A program made the translations under genes and the position numbers. A stretch of DNA of 38,727 nucleotides from Candidatus Kerfeldbacteria bacterium (GTDB lineage Bacteria > Patescibacteriota > Patescibacteriia > SBBC01 > CAIJZX01): positions 1 through 38,727 of the forward strand of contig JACQBO010000006.1 in the NCBI GenBank assembly GCA_016194465.1, in the 5' to 3' direction. This document shows, piece by piece, positions 8,580-16,587 of the stretch; the stretch's first letter is position 1, and each line of letters opens with the position of its first letter. Below the pieces are notes generated by a model. It was given only the letters and a program-made list of their open reading frames with translations, had not been told where the DNA came from and ran no database searches.

Positions 8580-9680
8580 ATGGCGATGCTCCTCTTTGTC
8601 CTCATTTTAAGTCTGTTAGTATTTGTGCACGAAAGTGGTCATTTTATTGCCGCCCGAAAATCTGGCGTCGTCGTCGACGAGTTTGGTTTCGGATTTCCCC
8701 CACGTCTTTTTTCCTTTCGTAGCCACGCGACTCTTTGGTCGCTCAATCTCATTCCTTTCGGCGGGTTCGTCCGCCTCAAAGGAGAGCGGAACGATGATGC
8801 TGCCCAGCCAGGTAGTTTTGCCACTGCCGGTGTCGGCAAAAGAATGATTATTTTGGCGGCCGGCGTACTCATGAACTACCTTTTAGCCTGGTTGATTTTT
8901 TCCTTGGTCCTGGTACATGGCACGAGAGTCGACCAGAGCCAGGTACCCTCGGACCGCTGGCACCGGTGGACCGGCGCCGAGACCGAAGCGATCGTGGCCG
9001 CGGGCAGCCCGGCGGCCAAAGCCGGGCTCGCGGAGCGGGAGCCCATTATCAGCATTAATGGTCAGGCATTAGATTCCACCGAACAAGTGATTGATTTTGC
9101 CAAGAAAAACGGTTATCCCACCCTGTCCATCCGGACCAGTCGACAAGGCCAAGAACGAACGATCACCATTACCCCCTCACGTATCAACGCCGCGACGCCG
9201 CATTATGGGTTCGGTTTAGAACGGGTCGGCACCTTAGCCTACCCTTGGTATGTGGCGCCATGGTATGGTGGCGCCACCACCATCTCCCTTTCGTGGCAAA
9301 CGATCAAGGGCTTAGCGGGTATTGTGGGACAACTGGTGGCGCATGGTCGGGTCAGCGGCGAGGTCACTGGTCCGGTCGGGATTGCGGTTTTAACTGGCCA
9401 AGTCCGCCATTTAGGCTGGGCCACCACCGCCCAGTTTGTCGGCGTCCTGTCGCTCAGTTTAGCGGTTATTAATTTTCTACCAATCCCGGCGCTCGACGGC
9501 GGCCGAGCGGCTTTCGTTTTGTTTGAGCATTTGCGGGGAAAGCGGGTTGACCCAAAAATTGAAAATGTCATCCACAGCGTAGGATTCTACATGCTCGTCG
9601 GTCTGGTGGTCCTTATCTCCGTCAGAGATGTGCAACGTTTCGGCATTCTCCAGCGCCTAACTACTCTTTTCCACTCGTAA
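8580..9680 (+). CDS. rseP: Site-2 intramembrane zinc metalloprotease RseP
   Basis: A 366-residue polytopic membrane protease that cuts substrates inside the membrane, such as anti-sigma factors or remnant signal peptides. The zinc motif HESGH is at residues 17-21 in the first helix. One PDZ domain follows, marked by SPAAKAGLAEREPIISING near residue 145. The second catalytic motif, NFLPIPALDGGRAAFVL, is in a C-terminal helix and supplies the third zinc ligand (Asp). A single PDZ domain and the short length match the family outside Gammaproteobacteria. The ATG lies 2 bases after the frr stop; no Shine-Dalgarno sequence is visible. No anti-sigma factor gene is in the window. Confidence 0.94.
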   Translation: MAMLLFVLILSLLVFVHESGHFIAARKSGVVVDEFGFGFPPRLFSFRSHATLWSLNLIPFGGFVRLKGERNDDAAQPGSFATAGVGKRMIILAAGVLMNYLLAWLIFSLVLVHGTRVDQSQVPSDRWHRWTGAETEAIVAAGSPAAKAGLAEREPIISINGQALDSTEQVIDFAKKNGYPTLSIRTSRQGQERTITITPSRINAATPHYGFGLERVGTLAYPWYVAPWYGGATTISLSWQTIKGLAGIVGQLVAHGRVSGEVTGPVGIAVLTGQVRHLGWATTAQFVGVLSLSLAVINFLPIPALDGGRAAFVLFEHLRGKRVDPKIENVIHSVGFYMLVGLVVLISVRDVQRFGILQRLTTLFHS

Positions 9681-9681
9681 C

Positions 9682-10737
9682 ATGCTAAACCGACTCTTCG
9701 GAAGATTCTCGCACGACCTGGGCATTGACCTGGGCACCGCCAATACTCTGGTGTACGTTCGCGATCGCGGGATTGTCATTAATGAGCCCTCGGTGGTGGC
9801 CATTAATACGAAAACAAATCAAGTTCTGGCCGTGGGTGAGAACGCGCGACGGATGGTTGGCAAAACTCCCGGTCATATCGTGGCCAGCAAGCCACTGATC
9901 GATGGGGTTATTTCTGATTTTGAGGTCACCGAAAAAATGCTGAAGTATTTTTTTGATAAAGTCCATCAGGACACCATGGGTTTCTTACCCCGACCACGGG
10001 TGGTCATTGGCATTCCCCTCGGCGTGACCGAAGTCGAGCGCAAGGCGGTCGAAGACGCCTCCTTACATGCCGGGGCTCGTGAAGTCTACTTAATCGAAGA
10101 GCCCATGGCCGCCGCGATTGGCGCCCGTCTGCCCATCCAGGATGCTTCCGGCACGATGGTCGTCGATATTGGCGGCGGGACCACAGAAATTGCAGTTATT
10201 TCACTCGGCGGGGTGGTGGCTTGGCGATCATTACGGCTGGGCGGGAATAAGCTCGACCAGGACATTGTACAATTCGCCCGCGATCAGTTTAATCTCCTCT
10301 TGGGAGAACGAACCGCGGAAGAAATAAAGATCAGAATCGGTTCCGCCTGGGACGACGGTCAGGCCGTTGAGACAAAAATGCGTGGCCGCGACCTGATCAC
10401 CGGCTTACCCAAAGAAGTTACCGTCACCAACGTCCAAATTCGAGATGCGCTCCGTCGCTCCATTCAGACCATGGTCGAAAATATTAAAGCCACGATTGAG
10501 TCGACCCCGCCGGAACTAGTCGCGGACATTTATGAACGGGGTATCATGTTGTCGGGAGGAGGAGCACTCCTGCGCGGCATCGATCAAGCCATCCATAGTG
10601 AGACGCAGATTCCTATTCATATTTCTGACGATCCATTGACGGCGGTCGTCCGCGGAACAGGAATTGTGCTTGAGGATCTTGATGTCTTGCGCCACGTCTT
10701 GGTGCTATCGAGCGATGACCAGCCGTTTAAGCCCTAG
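9682..10737 (+). CDS. mreB: Rod shape-determining protein MreB (paralogue 2)
   Basis: A 351-residue actin-like ATPase that forms membrane filaments and positions the elongation machinery. The N-terminus MLNRLFGRFSHD could form the membrane-binding amphipathic helix; then come GIDLGTANTLVYV (phosphate 1), VDIGGGTTEIAVISLGG (phosphate 2) and IMLSGGGALLRGID (adenosine pocket). It heads the canonical mreB-mreC-mreD-mrdA order, so this copy is the likely housekeeping shape protein. It starts one base after the rseP stop and ends 2 bases before mreC, which suggests one transcript running from upstream. Confidence 0.96.
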   Translation: MLNRLFGRFSHDLGIDLGTANTLVYVRDRGIVINEPSVVAINTKTNQVLAVGENARRMVGKTPGHIVASKPLIDGVISDFEVTEKMLKYFFDKVHQDTMGFLPRPRVVIGIPLGVTEVERKAVEDASLHAGAREVYLIEEPMAAAIGARLPIQDASGTMVVDIGGGTTEIAVISLGGVVAWRSLRLGGNKLDQDIVQFARDQFNLLLGERTAEEIKIRIGSAWDDGQAVETKMRGRDLITGLPKEVTVTNVQIRDALRRSIQTMVENIKATIESTPPELVADIYERGIMLSGGGALLRGIDQAIHSETQIPIHISDDPLTAVVRGTGIVLEDLDVLRHVLVLSSDDQPFKP

Positions 10738-10739
10738 TC

Positions 10740-11531
10740 ATGACGGCCCGGCCTCTCTCTCGCCGATTGTTATCTACCGGCGTCATTATCCTCTGTCTTG
10801 CCGGCCTGAGCCTGACGAGCTCCGGCGTCCGCGGCGGGCTTGAATCCGGGGGGGCGGCTATCCTGCGGCCACTGAGCGCCGGCGCCTGGTGGGTGACCGA
10901 CCATCTTTCTCTCCGTAAAAAAAATGATATTGCTACGGAACGCGACCACCTGCGCCTCGAGGTTGCGGCCTTAGGGCGACGTTTACAATCAACCGAGGAT
11001 AGTCTCGCGGCTGCCCAGGCTTCACTGCATCTCGAACAATTCGTCGCTTCCACGCAGTTGAACACCGAAAAAGGGAAGGTGATCGCCTATAGCCCGGACC
11101 CAGGTATTAAAAGTATTGTTATTAATCTAGGCAAAAGAGACAATATCAAAGTCGGGCTGGCCGTGGTCAGTGACAATGGATTTTTCCTGGGCAAGATTCA
11201 CGATGTACACGAGGCGACTTCGACGGTGCTGCTCGTCACCGATGGGCAATTGCTCTTATCGGCGCGAATCCATAATGACCAGCAAAGCCTGGGTCTGATC
11301 CGCGGAGAGCGCGGCCTGGCCGTGACCATGGATTACATTTCGAAGAACGATCGGGTTGAGGTTGGTCAGACCGTCGTGACAAGCGGCACGGAGTCGAATA
11401 TCCCTCCGGGGATTCTGGTCGGATCGATTGCCTCGATCCAAACCAAGTCTGATGCTCTCTTCCAACAAGCCTCCGTGGCCAGCCCGGTGGCCTATACCCC
11501 CATCCGCGAAGTAGCTGTTATACTGCAATGA
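10740..11531 (+). CDS. mreC: Rod shape-determining protein MreC
   Basis: A 263-residue membrane-anchored, extracytoplasmic scaffold that activates the PBP2-RodA pair. A membrane helix spans about residues 12-28, a coiled-coil region covers about 55-100 (KNDIATERDHLRLEVAALG), and the beta-domain begins near residue 115 with VIAYSPDPGIKSIVINLGK and GLAVVSDNGFFLGKI. TSGTESNIPPGILVG near residue 220 is the conserved late beta-domain motif. Its stop overlaps the mreD start as ATGA. Length and order fit MreC well. Confidence 0.92.
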   Translation: MTARPLSRRLLSTGVIILCLAGLSLTSSGVRGGLESGGAAILRPLSAGAWWVTDHLSLRKKNDIATERDHLRLEVAALGRRLQSTEDSLAAAQASLHLEQFVASTQLNTEKGKVIAYSPDPGIKSIVINLGKRDNIKVGLAVVSDNGFFLGKIHDVHEATSTVLLVTDGQLLLSARIHNDQQSLGLIRGERGLAVTMDYISKNDRVEVGQTVVTSGTESNIPPGILVGSIASIQTKSDALFQQASVASPVAYTPIREVAVILQ

Positions 11532-12061
11532 CCAAACGATTCATTCCAATCATCGCGGGGTTGTCCGTCGGATGCGCGGTACTGATCGATATTTCTGTGG
11601 TCAGAAACCTGCCCCACCTATCGGTCGTCGTAAATTTGTCGTTGCTATCAGTCTTGCTCGTGACATGCCTCGAGGGACTGCCAATTGGCCTTCTCGCCGC
11701 CGGCATTGTCGGGGTAGTCTTTACGCAACTTTCCGCCTTGCCGTTTGGCGTCCATCTCGGTGCTTTTTTTGGCGCTTCCTTTGCCGCTCATCTGGGTGTC
11801 CGGCGTTTTTTTACGACTCGCTCGGTACTGAGCCTGCTCGTGAGTGTCAGTCTTGGTACGGTAACGTTTTATTGTATCGGTATTCTCCTGCCCCTGCTTT
11901 GGCGGCAGATCGATCAAGATACACTGTTTCTACCATGGCGTAACATACTCCCAGCTGTATTGATCCAAATCTGTACCCACCCACTCCTTGTCTGGACTTG
12001 GTGGACAGTTCGGCGCTCTGGGATATACACGTTTGTATCGGAAACCGCAAGAAACTACTAA
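11528..12061 (+). CDS. mreD: Rod shape-determining membrane protein MreD
   Basis: A 177-residue, very hydrophobic protein with five or six predicted membrane helices, at about residues 5-25, 30-50, 53-75, 80-95, 100-125 and 140-160. MreD family sequences are poorly conserved. The call rests on size, topology, the early acidic residue in the first helix region (LIDISVV), the EGLPIGLLAAGIVGV segment, and above all its place between mreC (ATGA overlap) and the class B transpeptidase gene mrdA. It would sit in the elongasome with MreC, RodA and PBP2. No rodA gene is seen in this window. Confidence 0.75.
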   Translation: MTKRFIPIIAGLSVGCAVLIDISVVRNLPHLSVVVNLSLLSVLLVTCLEGLPIGLLAAGIVGVVFTQLSALPFGVHLGAFFGASFAAHLGVRRFFTTRSVLSLLVSVSLGTVTFYCIGILLPLLWRQIDQDTLFLPWRNILPAVLIQICTHPLLVWTWWTVRRSGIYTFVSETARNY

Positions 12062-12064
12062 ACC

Positions 12065-13975
12065 ATGACCGACCCATTCGGACCAGCTTCAATTTCTCAT
12101 CTTCGGCCGCGCGTATTTCATCGGACCGAGAGTATTGATTCCGATGTTCGCGGTCAACCAGGGATTCAGCCGGATATTATCCCACATCGGCAGACCGGTG
12201 TGAACTGGCTGGGCCTGACATGTGCACTTGTCCTGACCATTTTTGTTGGGCGACTCTATTTTTTGCAAATCGTCGAGGGTCAAACATACCGGCAACGCTC
12301 GGAACGCAACCGTATCCAAACCGAGGTGATAAGTGCCCCCCGAGGCAGTATCGTAGACCGCTATGGTCAACCGCTGGTGTCCAACGCCCCAAACTTCTTG
12401 CTCACGGTGACGCCGGCTGACATACCATCGGCCGGCCGGCCGCGTCAAGATGAGATTGACCAACTTGCCGCTATCATTCATCGAAAACCCGATGAAATAA
12501 AAAATGCGATCTCTGATCGACGACATCGCAGCACGGATCCCGTAACCATTGTCGACCATGCCCCGGAGTCAGAGGCAATCGACTGGATGGTCCAGACGGC
12601 GTCTATGCCCGGGGTACGGGTGACCTCCGTGCCCACTCGACAATACCTCGACGGACCAAACACTTCAGCCATACTTGGGTACATTGGTGTGGTATCGGGT
12701 TCGGACCTCGAAGCTCATCCCCAGCTCACCCCGCAAAGCGTCAATGGAAAGACTGGCCTCGAAAAACAGTATGACGTCGACTTAACCGGGCAAGATGGAT
12801 TTCGAGACATTGAGCGTGATGTACGAAATCAGTCACAAGCTATCGTTCGCCAACAAGATTCGCAACCGGGAAAAACACTCACCTTAACCATCGATCGTCA
12901 ACTACAAATAAAACTTTCTGAGCGTTTACTCGCGGAGATCAAGGTCGCCCACAGCCCCGGCGGATCCGCGGTGGCGCTCAACCCACAAACCGGGGAAATA
13001 CTAGCTTTGGTCAGCGCCCCGGCCTTTGACAATAACTGGTTCGTGACCCCTGGTCATAGTGACCAGATCACTACCGCTCTCCAGGACCCGGCCCGCCCAT
13101 TTCTCAACCGGGCGATTAGCGGCCTCTATCCTTCGGGCTCGATCATTAAACCGCTGTTAGCGGCGGCGGGTCTGCATGAGCATGTGGTCACTCCAGACAC
13201 GACGGTGGTAAGTACGGGCGGTATCACGGTGGGTTCCGATCATTTTCCCGACTGGAAGTCTGGCGGACACGGCATCACGAACCTGGCCAAAGCACTTGCC
13301 GAATCAGTCAATACGTATTTTTATATTCTGGGCGGTGGCTATCAGGGAAAAATCGGCCTGGGCGTTGATCGCATGGTCAAATATTTACAGGCCTTTGGCT
13401 GGGGAAGCAAAACCGGAGTTGACTTGCCGGGTGAGTCTCAAGGCCTGCTACCGACGAAAGAGTGGCGCCAAACTACCCGGGCGACGCCTTGGAAGCTTGG
13501 GGACACCTACCACCTTTCGATTGGGCAGGGCGATCTGCAAGTCACCCCCCTACAAATTGCCTCCGGCTTGAGTGCCATTGCGAACGGCGGGACACTCTAC
13601 CAGCCCCACCTGGTCTCAACCGTGACCGACGCCAACAACCAAATTGTGCGCACATATGCACCAACCGTTCTTCGGACGAATATCGTTTCCTCAACTGACA
13701 TTATGGCGGTGCAGAACGGAATGCGGCAGGGTGTCTTAAACGGCAGTTCGCGGTCCTTGCAATCGTTACCCGTGCCCGCCGCCGGCAAGACAGGGACCGC
13801 CCAGTTTGGCCGCGAGGGCAAAACACACGCCTGGTTTGCGGCGTATGCACCATACGACCACCCGACAATCCTCATTGTGGTCATGGTCGAGGCCGGCGGG
13901 GAAGGGAATGCCACGGCTCTCCCCGTGGCTAAAGATGTTCTGCAATGGTTTTTTTCGCGTAACCAGCACCCATGA
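12065..13975 (+). CDS. mrdA: Penicillin-binding protein 2, class B transpeptidase
   Basis: A 636-residue peptidoglycan transpeptidase of the elongasome. A cytoplasmic N-terminal tail of about 45 residues is followed by a membrane helix at about 48-68 and the dimerisation domain with SAPRGSIVDRYGQPLVSNAP near 95. The transpeptidase domain has the active-site S359-I-I-K362, S414-V-N416, and K575-T-G577. All three catalytic motifs are intact, so it should be active and bind beta-lactams. The longer than usual N-terminal tail is a small oddity. It begins 3 bases after mreD and closes the mre block. About 70 bases separate it from greA, and these hold a promoter. Confidence 0.95.
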   Translation: MTDPFGPASISHLRPRVFHRTESIDSDVRGQPGIQPDIIPHRQTGVNWLGLTCALVLTIFVGRLYFLQIVEGQTYRQRSERNRIQTEVISAPRGSIVDRYGQPLVSNAPNFLLTVTPADIPSAGRPRQDEIDQLAAIIHRKPDEIKNAISDRRHRSTDPVTIVDHAPESEAIDWMVQTASMPGVRVTSVPTRQYLDGPNTSAILGYIGVVSGSDLEAHPQLTPQSVNGKTGLEKQYDVDLTGQDGFRDIERDVRNQSQAIVRQQDSQPGKTLTLTIDRQLQIKLSERLLAEIKVAHSPGGSAVALNPQTGEILALVSAPAFDNNWFVTPGHSDQITTALQDPARPFLNRAISGLYPSGSIIKPLLAAAGLHEHVVTPDTTVVSTGGITVGSDHFPDWKSGGHGITNLAKALAESVNTYFYILGGGYQGKIGLGVDRMVKYLQAFGWGSKTGVDLPGESQGLLPTKEWRQTTRATPWKLGDTYHLSIGQGDLQVTPLQIASGLSAIANGGTLYQPHLVSTVTDANNQIVRTYAPTVLRTNIVSSTDIMAVQNGMRQGVLNGSSRSLQSLPVPAAGKTGTAQFGREGKTHAWFAAYAPYDHPTILIVVMVEAGGEGNATALPVAKDVLQWFFSRNQHP

Positions 13976-13979
13976 GCGC

Positions 13980-13988
13980 TGTGGATAA
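13980..13988 (-). promoter_or_regulatory. Perfect DnaA-box 9-mer upstream of greA promoter
   Basis: The minus strand reads TTATCCACA, the consensus high-affinity DnaA binding sequence. It lies 4 bases before the -35 box of the predicted greA promoter and outside any gene. One such 9-mer may occur by chance in a window of this size, so binding is unproven. Confidence 0.35.
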
Positions 13989-13992
13989 CCCG

Positions 13993-14021
13993 TTGACATG
14001 ACCTACAAAAGAGGATACTAT
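13993..14021 (+). promoter_or_regulatory. Strong sigma-70-type promoter for greA
   Basis: A consensus -35 TTGACA at 13993-13998, a 17-base spacer and TACTAT at 14016-14021. An overlapping GATACT at 14014-14019 is an alternative -10. Transcription should begin near 14028, giving a short leader that holds GGGGAG at 14039-14044. Confidence 0.7.
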
Positions 14022-14046
14022 AGGCGCTTGTTCCCGATGGGGAGCA

Positions 14047-14535
14047 ATGTATCTGTATCCTATGATGACTGATCGAATTAGCTATCTGACAAAAGAAGGT
14101 CGCGACAAGCTCCAGGCGGAGTATGAAACACTCATCCACACCCGCCGCAAAGAAATTGCGTCCCGGATTCAGGAAGCCAAGGAATTGGGCGACCTATCTG
14201 AGAACGCCGAATATCAAGAGGCTAAAAATGAACAAGCCTTTAACGAAGGAAGGATCGAGGAGTTAGAGACGATCTTAAAACATATGGTCATCATCGACGA
14301 TGGCCGCCGATCGAACGCCGACGTGATCGAGGTCGGGTCTTTCTTAACTGCCAAGCGGGATGGACAGAAACTTGAATTACACATCGTTGGTTCCAATGAA
14401 GCCGACCCGCTACGAGGAAAAATCTCTAACGAGTCTCCGCTGGGCCGGTCCCTGCTCGGTCGCAAGATCGGAGAAACCGTCGTGGTGACCACCCCCAAAG
14501 GCGAAGTTTCATACGAAGTTCTGACGCTGCGATAG
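14047..14535 (+). CDS. greA: Transcript cleavage factor GreA
   Basis: Rescues backtracked RNA polymerase by stimulating cleavage of the nascent RNA in the secondary channel. The N-terminal coiled coil carries the family motif LGDLSENAEYQEAKNEQA near residue 53, with the two acidic tip residues (D and E of GDLSENAEY), and the C-terminal FKBP-like domain has the late motif ISNESPLGRSLLGRKIGE. Start choice is uncertain. ATG 14047 gives 162 residues. ATG 14062 or 14065 gives about 157, closer to the family length and starting just before ISYLTKEGRDKL. GGGGAG at 14039 is too close to 14047 and too far from 14065. It has its own promoter and a possible terminator, so it may be monocistronic. Confidence 0.93.
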   Translation: MYLYPMMTDRISYLTKEGRDKLQAEYETLIHTRRKEIASRIQEAKELGDLSENAEYQEAKNEQAFNEGRIEELETILKHMVIIDDGRRSNADVIEVGSFLTAKRDGQKLELHIVGSNEADPLRGKISNESPLGRSLLGRKIGETVVVTTPKGEVSYEVLTLR

Positions 14536-14551
14536 TGGGCGCCGTGAGCCA

Positions 14552-14576
14552 GGCATTGTGTCATGCCCCTTTTTTT
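14552..14576 (+). terminator. Short intrinsic terminator candidate after greA
   Basis: GGCAT (14552-14556), a 6-base loop, ATGCC (14563-14567), then two C and seven T (14570-14576). The stem is only 5 base pairs, so the terminator would be weak. It is embedded in the spacer of the lysS promoter. Confidence 0.4.
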
Positions 14577-14584
14577 AGTACGAT
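14556..14584 (+). promoter_or_regulatory. Promoter for a predicted leaderless lysS mRNA
   Basis: TTGTGT at 14556-14561 (a weak -35), a 17-base spacer, TACGAT at 14579-14584, then 6 bases and the lysS ATG. The transcription start would fall on or next to the start codon. The geometry matches the def and XRE promoters. Confidence 0.4.
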
Positions 14585-14590
14585 GAATGC

Positions 14591-16039
14591 ATGTCAGAGC
14601 GTAGTGACCAAGAAGATATTCGACGCCAACGCCGGTCTCAATTATTAGCCCAGGGGGTTAACGTCTATCCATCCAAGGTGAGCCGGACGGCCACGCTTGG
14701 AGACCTGGCGACGCATTGGCAAGACGGGTTGCGCCAGACGGTTGATGGTCGAATCTCCTCTATCCGCCTTCAGGGTGGGTCAGCCTTTATCGATCTCCAA
14801 GATGAAACCGGGAGCATCCAGCTTTTTGTCCAATCAAAAAAACTTGGTGCGGATTTCGAGATGCTGACCGCCAACCTAGATATTGGTGATTTTATTGAAG
14901 CCGAAGGAGAAACGTTTACCACCAAACGCGGCCAACCGAGTCTTGATATACGCGGCGTTCGCTGGCTGGGCAAGGCGCTACGGCCACTGCCATCGCATTG
15001 GCACGGGCTGCAAGATGTTGAGCTACAGTATCGTTTCCGTGAACTTGACCTCATCACCAATAAAAAGTCGCGCCCTATTTTCCAAGCCCGCGGCATCATA
15101 TTGAAAACGGTCCGAAATTTCTTAGATCAACATGGCTTTCTTGAGGTTGAGACACCGATGCTTCAAGCAATTCCGGGCGGCGCCACGGCCCAGCCTTTCG
15201 TTACTCACCACAACGCGCTTGATCTTGACTTATACTTACGGGTGGCGCCGGAACTCTATTTAAAACGACTGATCGTCGGCGGCCTGGGGCGCGTCTATGA
15301 AATTGCCCGCTGTTTCCGCAATGAAGGCATTGATCACGACCATAGTCCCGAGTTCACCCAGGTAGAACTGTACGTCGCATATGCGGATTACCAATGGATG
15401 ATGACCTTCTACGAACAGCTGCTGCTCGAGGTTTGTCAGCACGTCCATGGTCGGTCGGAATTTCCGTATGGCCAGCACACGATCAGACTGAAAACTCCTT
15501 TCGTCCGCTTATCATTCCGTCAGGCCATCAAAGAATTGTCCGGCATCGATATAAGCGTAGCCGATCCTACATTATTTCAGGCGGCGAGAAAAGTGGGGAT
15601 TGAGGTCAATACCACGATGACCCGGCCCCAAATTATTGACGAAATTTTTAAAACGCAGGTCCGCCCAAAAATCATGCAGCCAACATTCGTGATTGATTAC
15701 CCGCTCGAGCTCTCACCTCTAGCCAAGAAAAAACACGACGATCCCACCTACACGGAGCGCTTTCAGTTACTGCTGGCAGGCACCGAGCTTGGAAACGCCT
15801 TCTCTGAACTTAATGATCCGGTTGACCAGCGCCAACGTTTCGAAGCCCAGGAAAAACTCCGCGCTAAAGGCGATGAAGAAGCACAGCGCATCGACGAAAC
15901 GTTTTTGAAATCGCTGGAGTATGGGATGCCCCCGACGGCTGGCCTTGGTTTTGGCATTGACCGTCTGACCGCAGTTCTGATGAACCAGCACAACCTCAAA
16001 GACGTCATCTTATTTCCGACCCTCAGACCCGAGTCATGA
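14591..16039 (+). CDS. lysS: Lysyl-tRNA synthetase, class II
   Basis: A 482-residue enzyme that charges tRNA-Lys. It has the N-terminal anticodon-binding OB fold (about residues 45-145, VDGRISSIRLQGGSAFIDLQ) and the class II catalytic core: motif 1 around LDQHGFLEVETPML near residue 180, motif 2 as ARCFRNEGIDHDHSPEF near residue 240, and motif 3 as LGFGIDRLTAVL at the C-terminus. Length and motifs are standard. No Shine-Dalgarno sequence precedes the ATG, and a -10-like box lies 6 bases upstream, which suggests a leaderless message. Its stop overlaps the HD-domain gene as ATGA. Confidence 0.97.
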   Translation: MSERSDQEDIRRQRRSQLLAQGVNVYPSKVSRTATLGDLATHWQDGLRQTVDGRISSIRLQGGSAFIDLQDETGSIQLFVQSKKLGADFEMLTANLDIGDFIEAEGETFTTKRGQPSLDIRGVRWLGKALRPLPSHWHGLQDVELQYRFRELDLITNKKSRPIFQARGIILKTVRNFLDQHGFLEVETPMLQAIPGGATAQPFVTHHNALDLDLYLRVAPELYLKRLIVGGLGRVYEIARCFRNEGIDHDHSPEFTQVELYVAYADYQWMMTFYEQLLLEVCQHVHGRSEFPYGQHTIRLKTPFVRLSFRQAIKELSGIDISVADPTLFQAARKVGIEVNTTMTRPQIIDEIFKTQVRPKIMQPTFVIDYPLELSPLAKKKHDDPTYTERFQLLLAGTELGNAFSELNDPVDQRQRFEAQEKLRAKGDEEAQRIDETFLKSLEYGMPPTAGLGFGIDRLTAVLMNQHNLKDVILFPTLRPES

Positions 16040-16587
16040 ACCGCGACGAAGCCCTACAGATCATGGAGGAACATGTGCGGAACGCCAACCTGCGCAAGCA
16101 TATGCTCGGCACCGAAGCCGCCATGCGTGCCTATGCCATCAAATATGACGGCGACCCTGAAGAGTGGGGGATGGTCGGTTTGCTCCACGACTTTGATTGG
16201 GAAATCCATCCCACGTTAGTAGACCACCCAGCCAAAGGACAAAGCATTCTTGAGCAACGGGGTGTTCCCGCCACCGTTCGTCAGGCAATCATGGCTCACG
16301 CCCCCCATACTGGCACCATAGCCACCAACGATATGGAGAAATGCATTTTTGCGGTTGATGAACTCTCTGGATTTATTGTCGCCTGCGCGCTTGTCCAGCC
16401 GAATAAAAAACTGGCTGAGGTTACGGTTGATTCGGTCAAAAAAAAACTAAAAAGCAGGGGATTTGCTGCCCAGGTCAACCGCCAAGAAATTCAGCAGGGG
16501 ATACAGCTGCTCGGCATTCCTGAAGGCGAGCATATTCAAACGGTCCTGGCGGCACTTCAAAACATCCATGAAACCCTGGGACTATGA
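16036..16587 (+). CDS. HD-domain hydrolase-like protein
   Basis: A 183-residue soluble protein of the HD superfamily, whose members are metal-dependent phosphohydrolases. LLHDFDWE near residue 50 supplies the HD pair, and VDHPAKGQSIL and IMAHAP supply further likely metal ligands. Similar small HDIG-type proteins are widespread and annotated only as hydrolases; the substrate is unknown. It lies between lysS and serS with 4-base overlaps on both sides, so it is translated with two tRNA synthetases. A role in nucleotide or tRNA-related metabolism is possible but unsupported by sequence. Confidence 0.8.
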   Translation: MNRDEALQIMEEHVRNANLRKHMLGTEAAMRAYAIKYDGDPEEWGMVGLLHDFDWEIHPTLVDHPAKGQSILEQRGVPATVRQAIMAHAPHTGTIATNDMEKCIFAVDELSGFIVACALVQPNKKLAEVTVDSVKKKLKSRGFAAQVNRQEIQQGIQLLGIPEGEHIQTVLAALQNIHETLGL

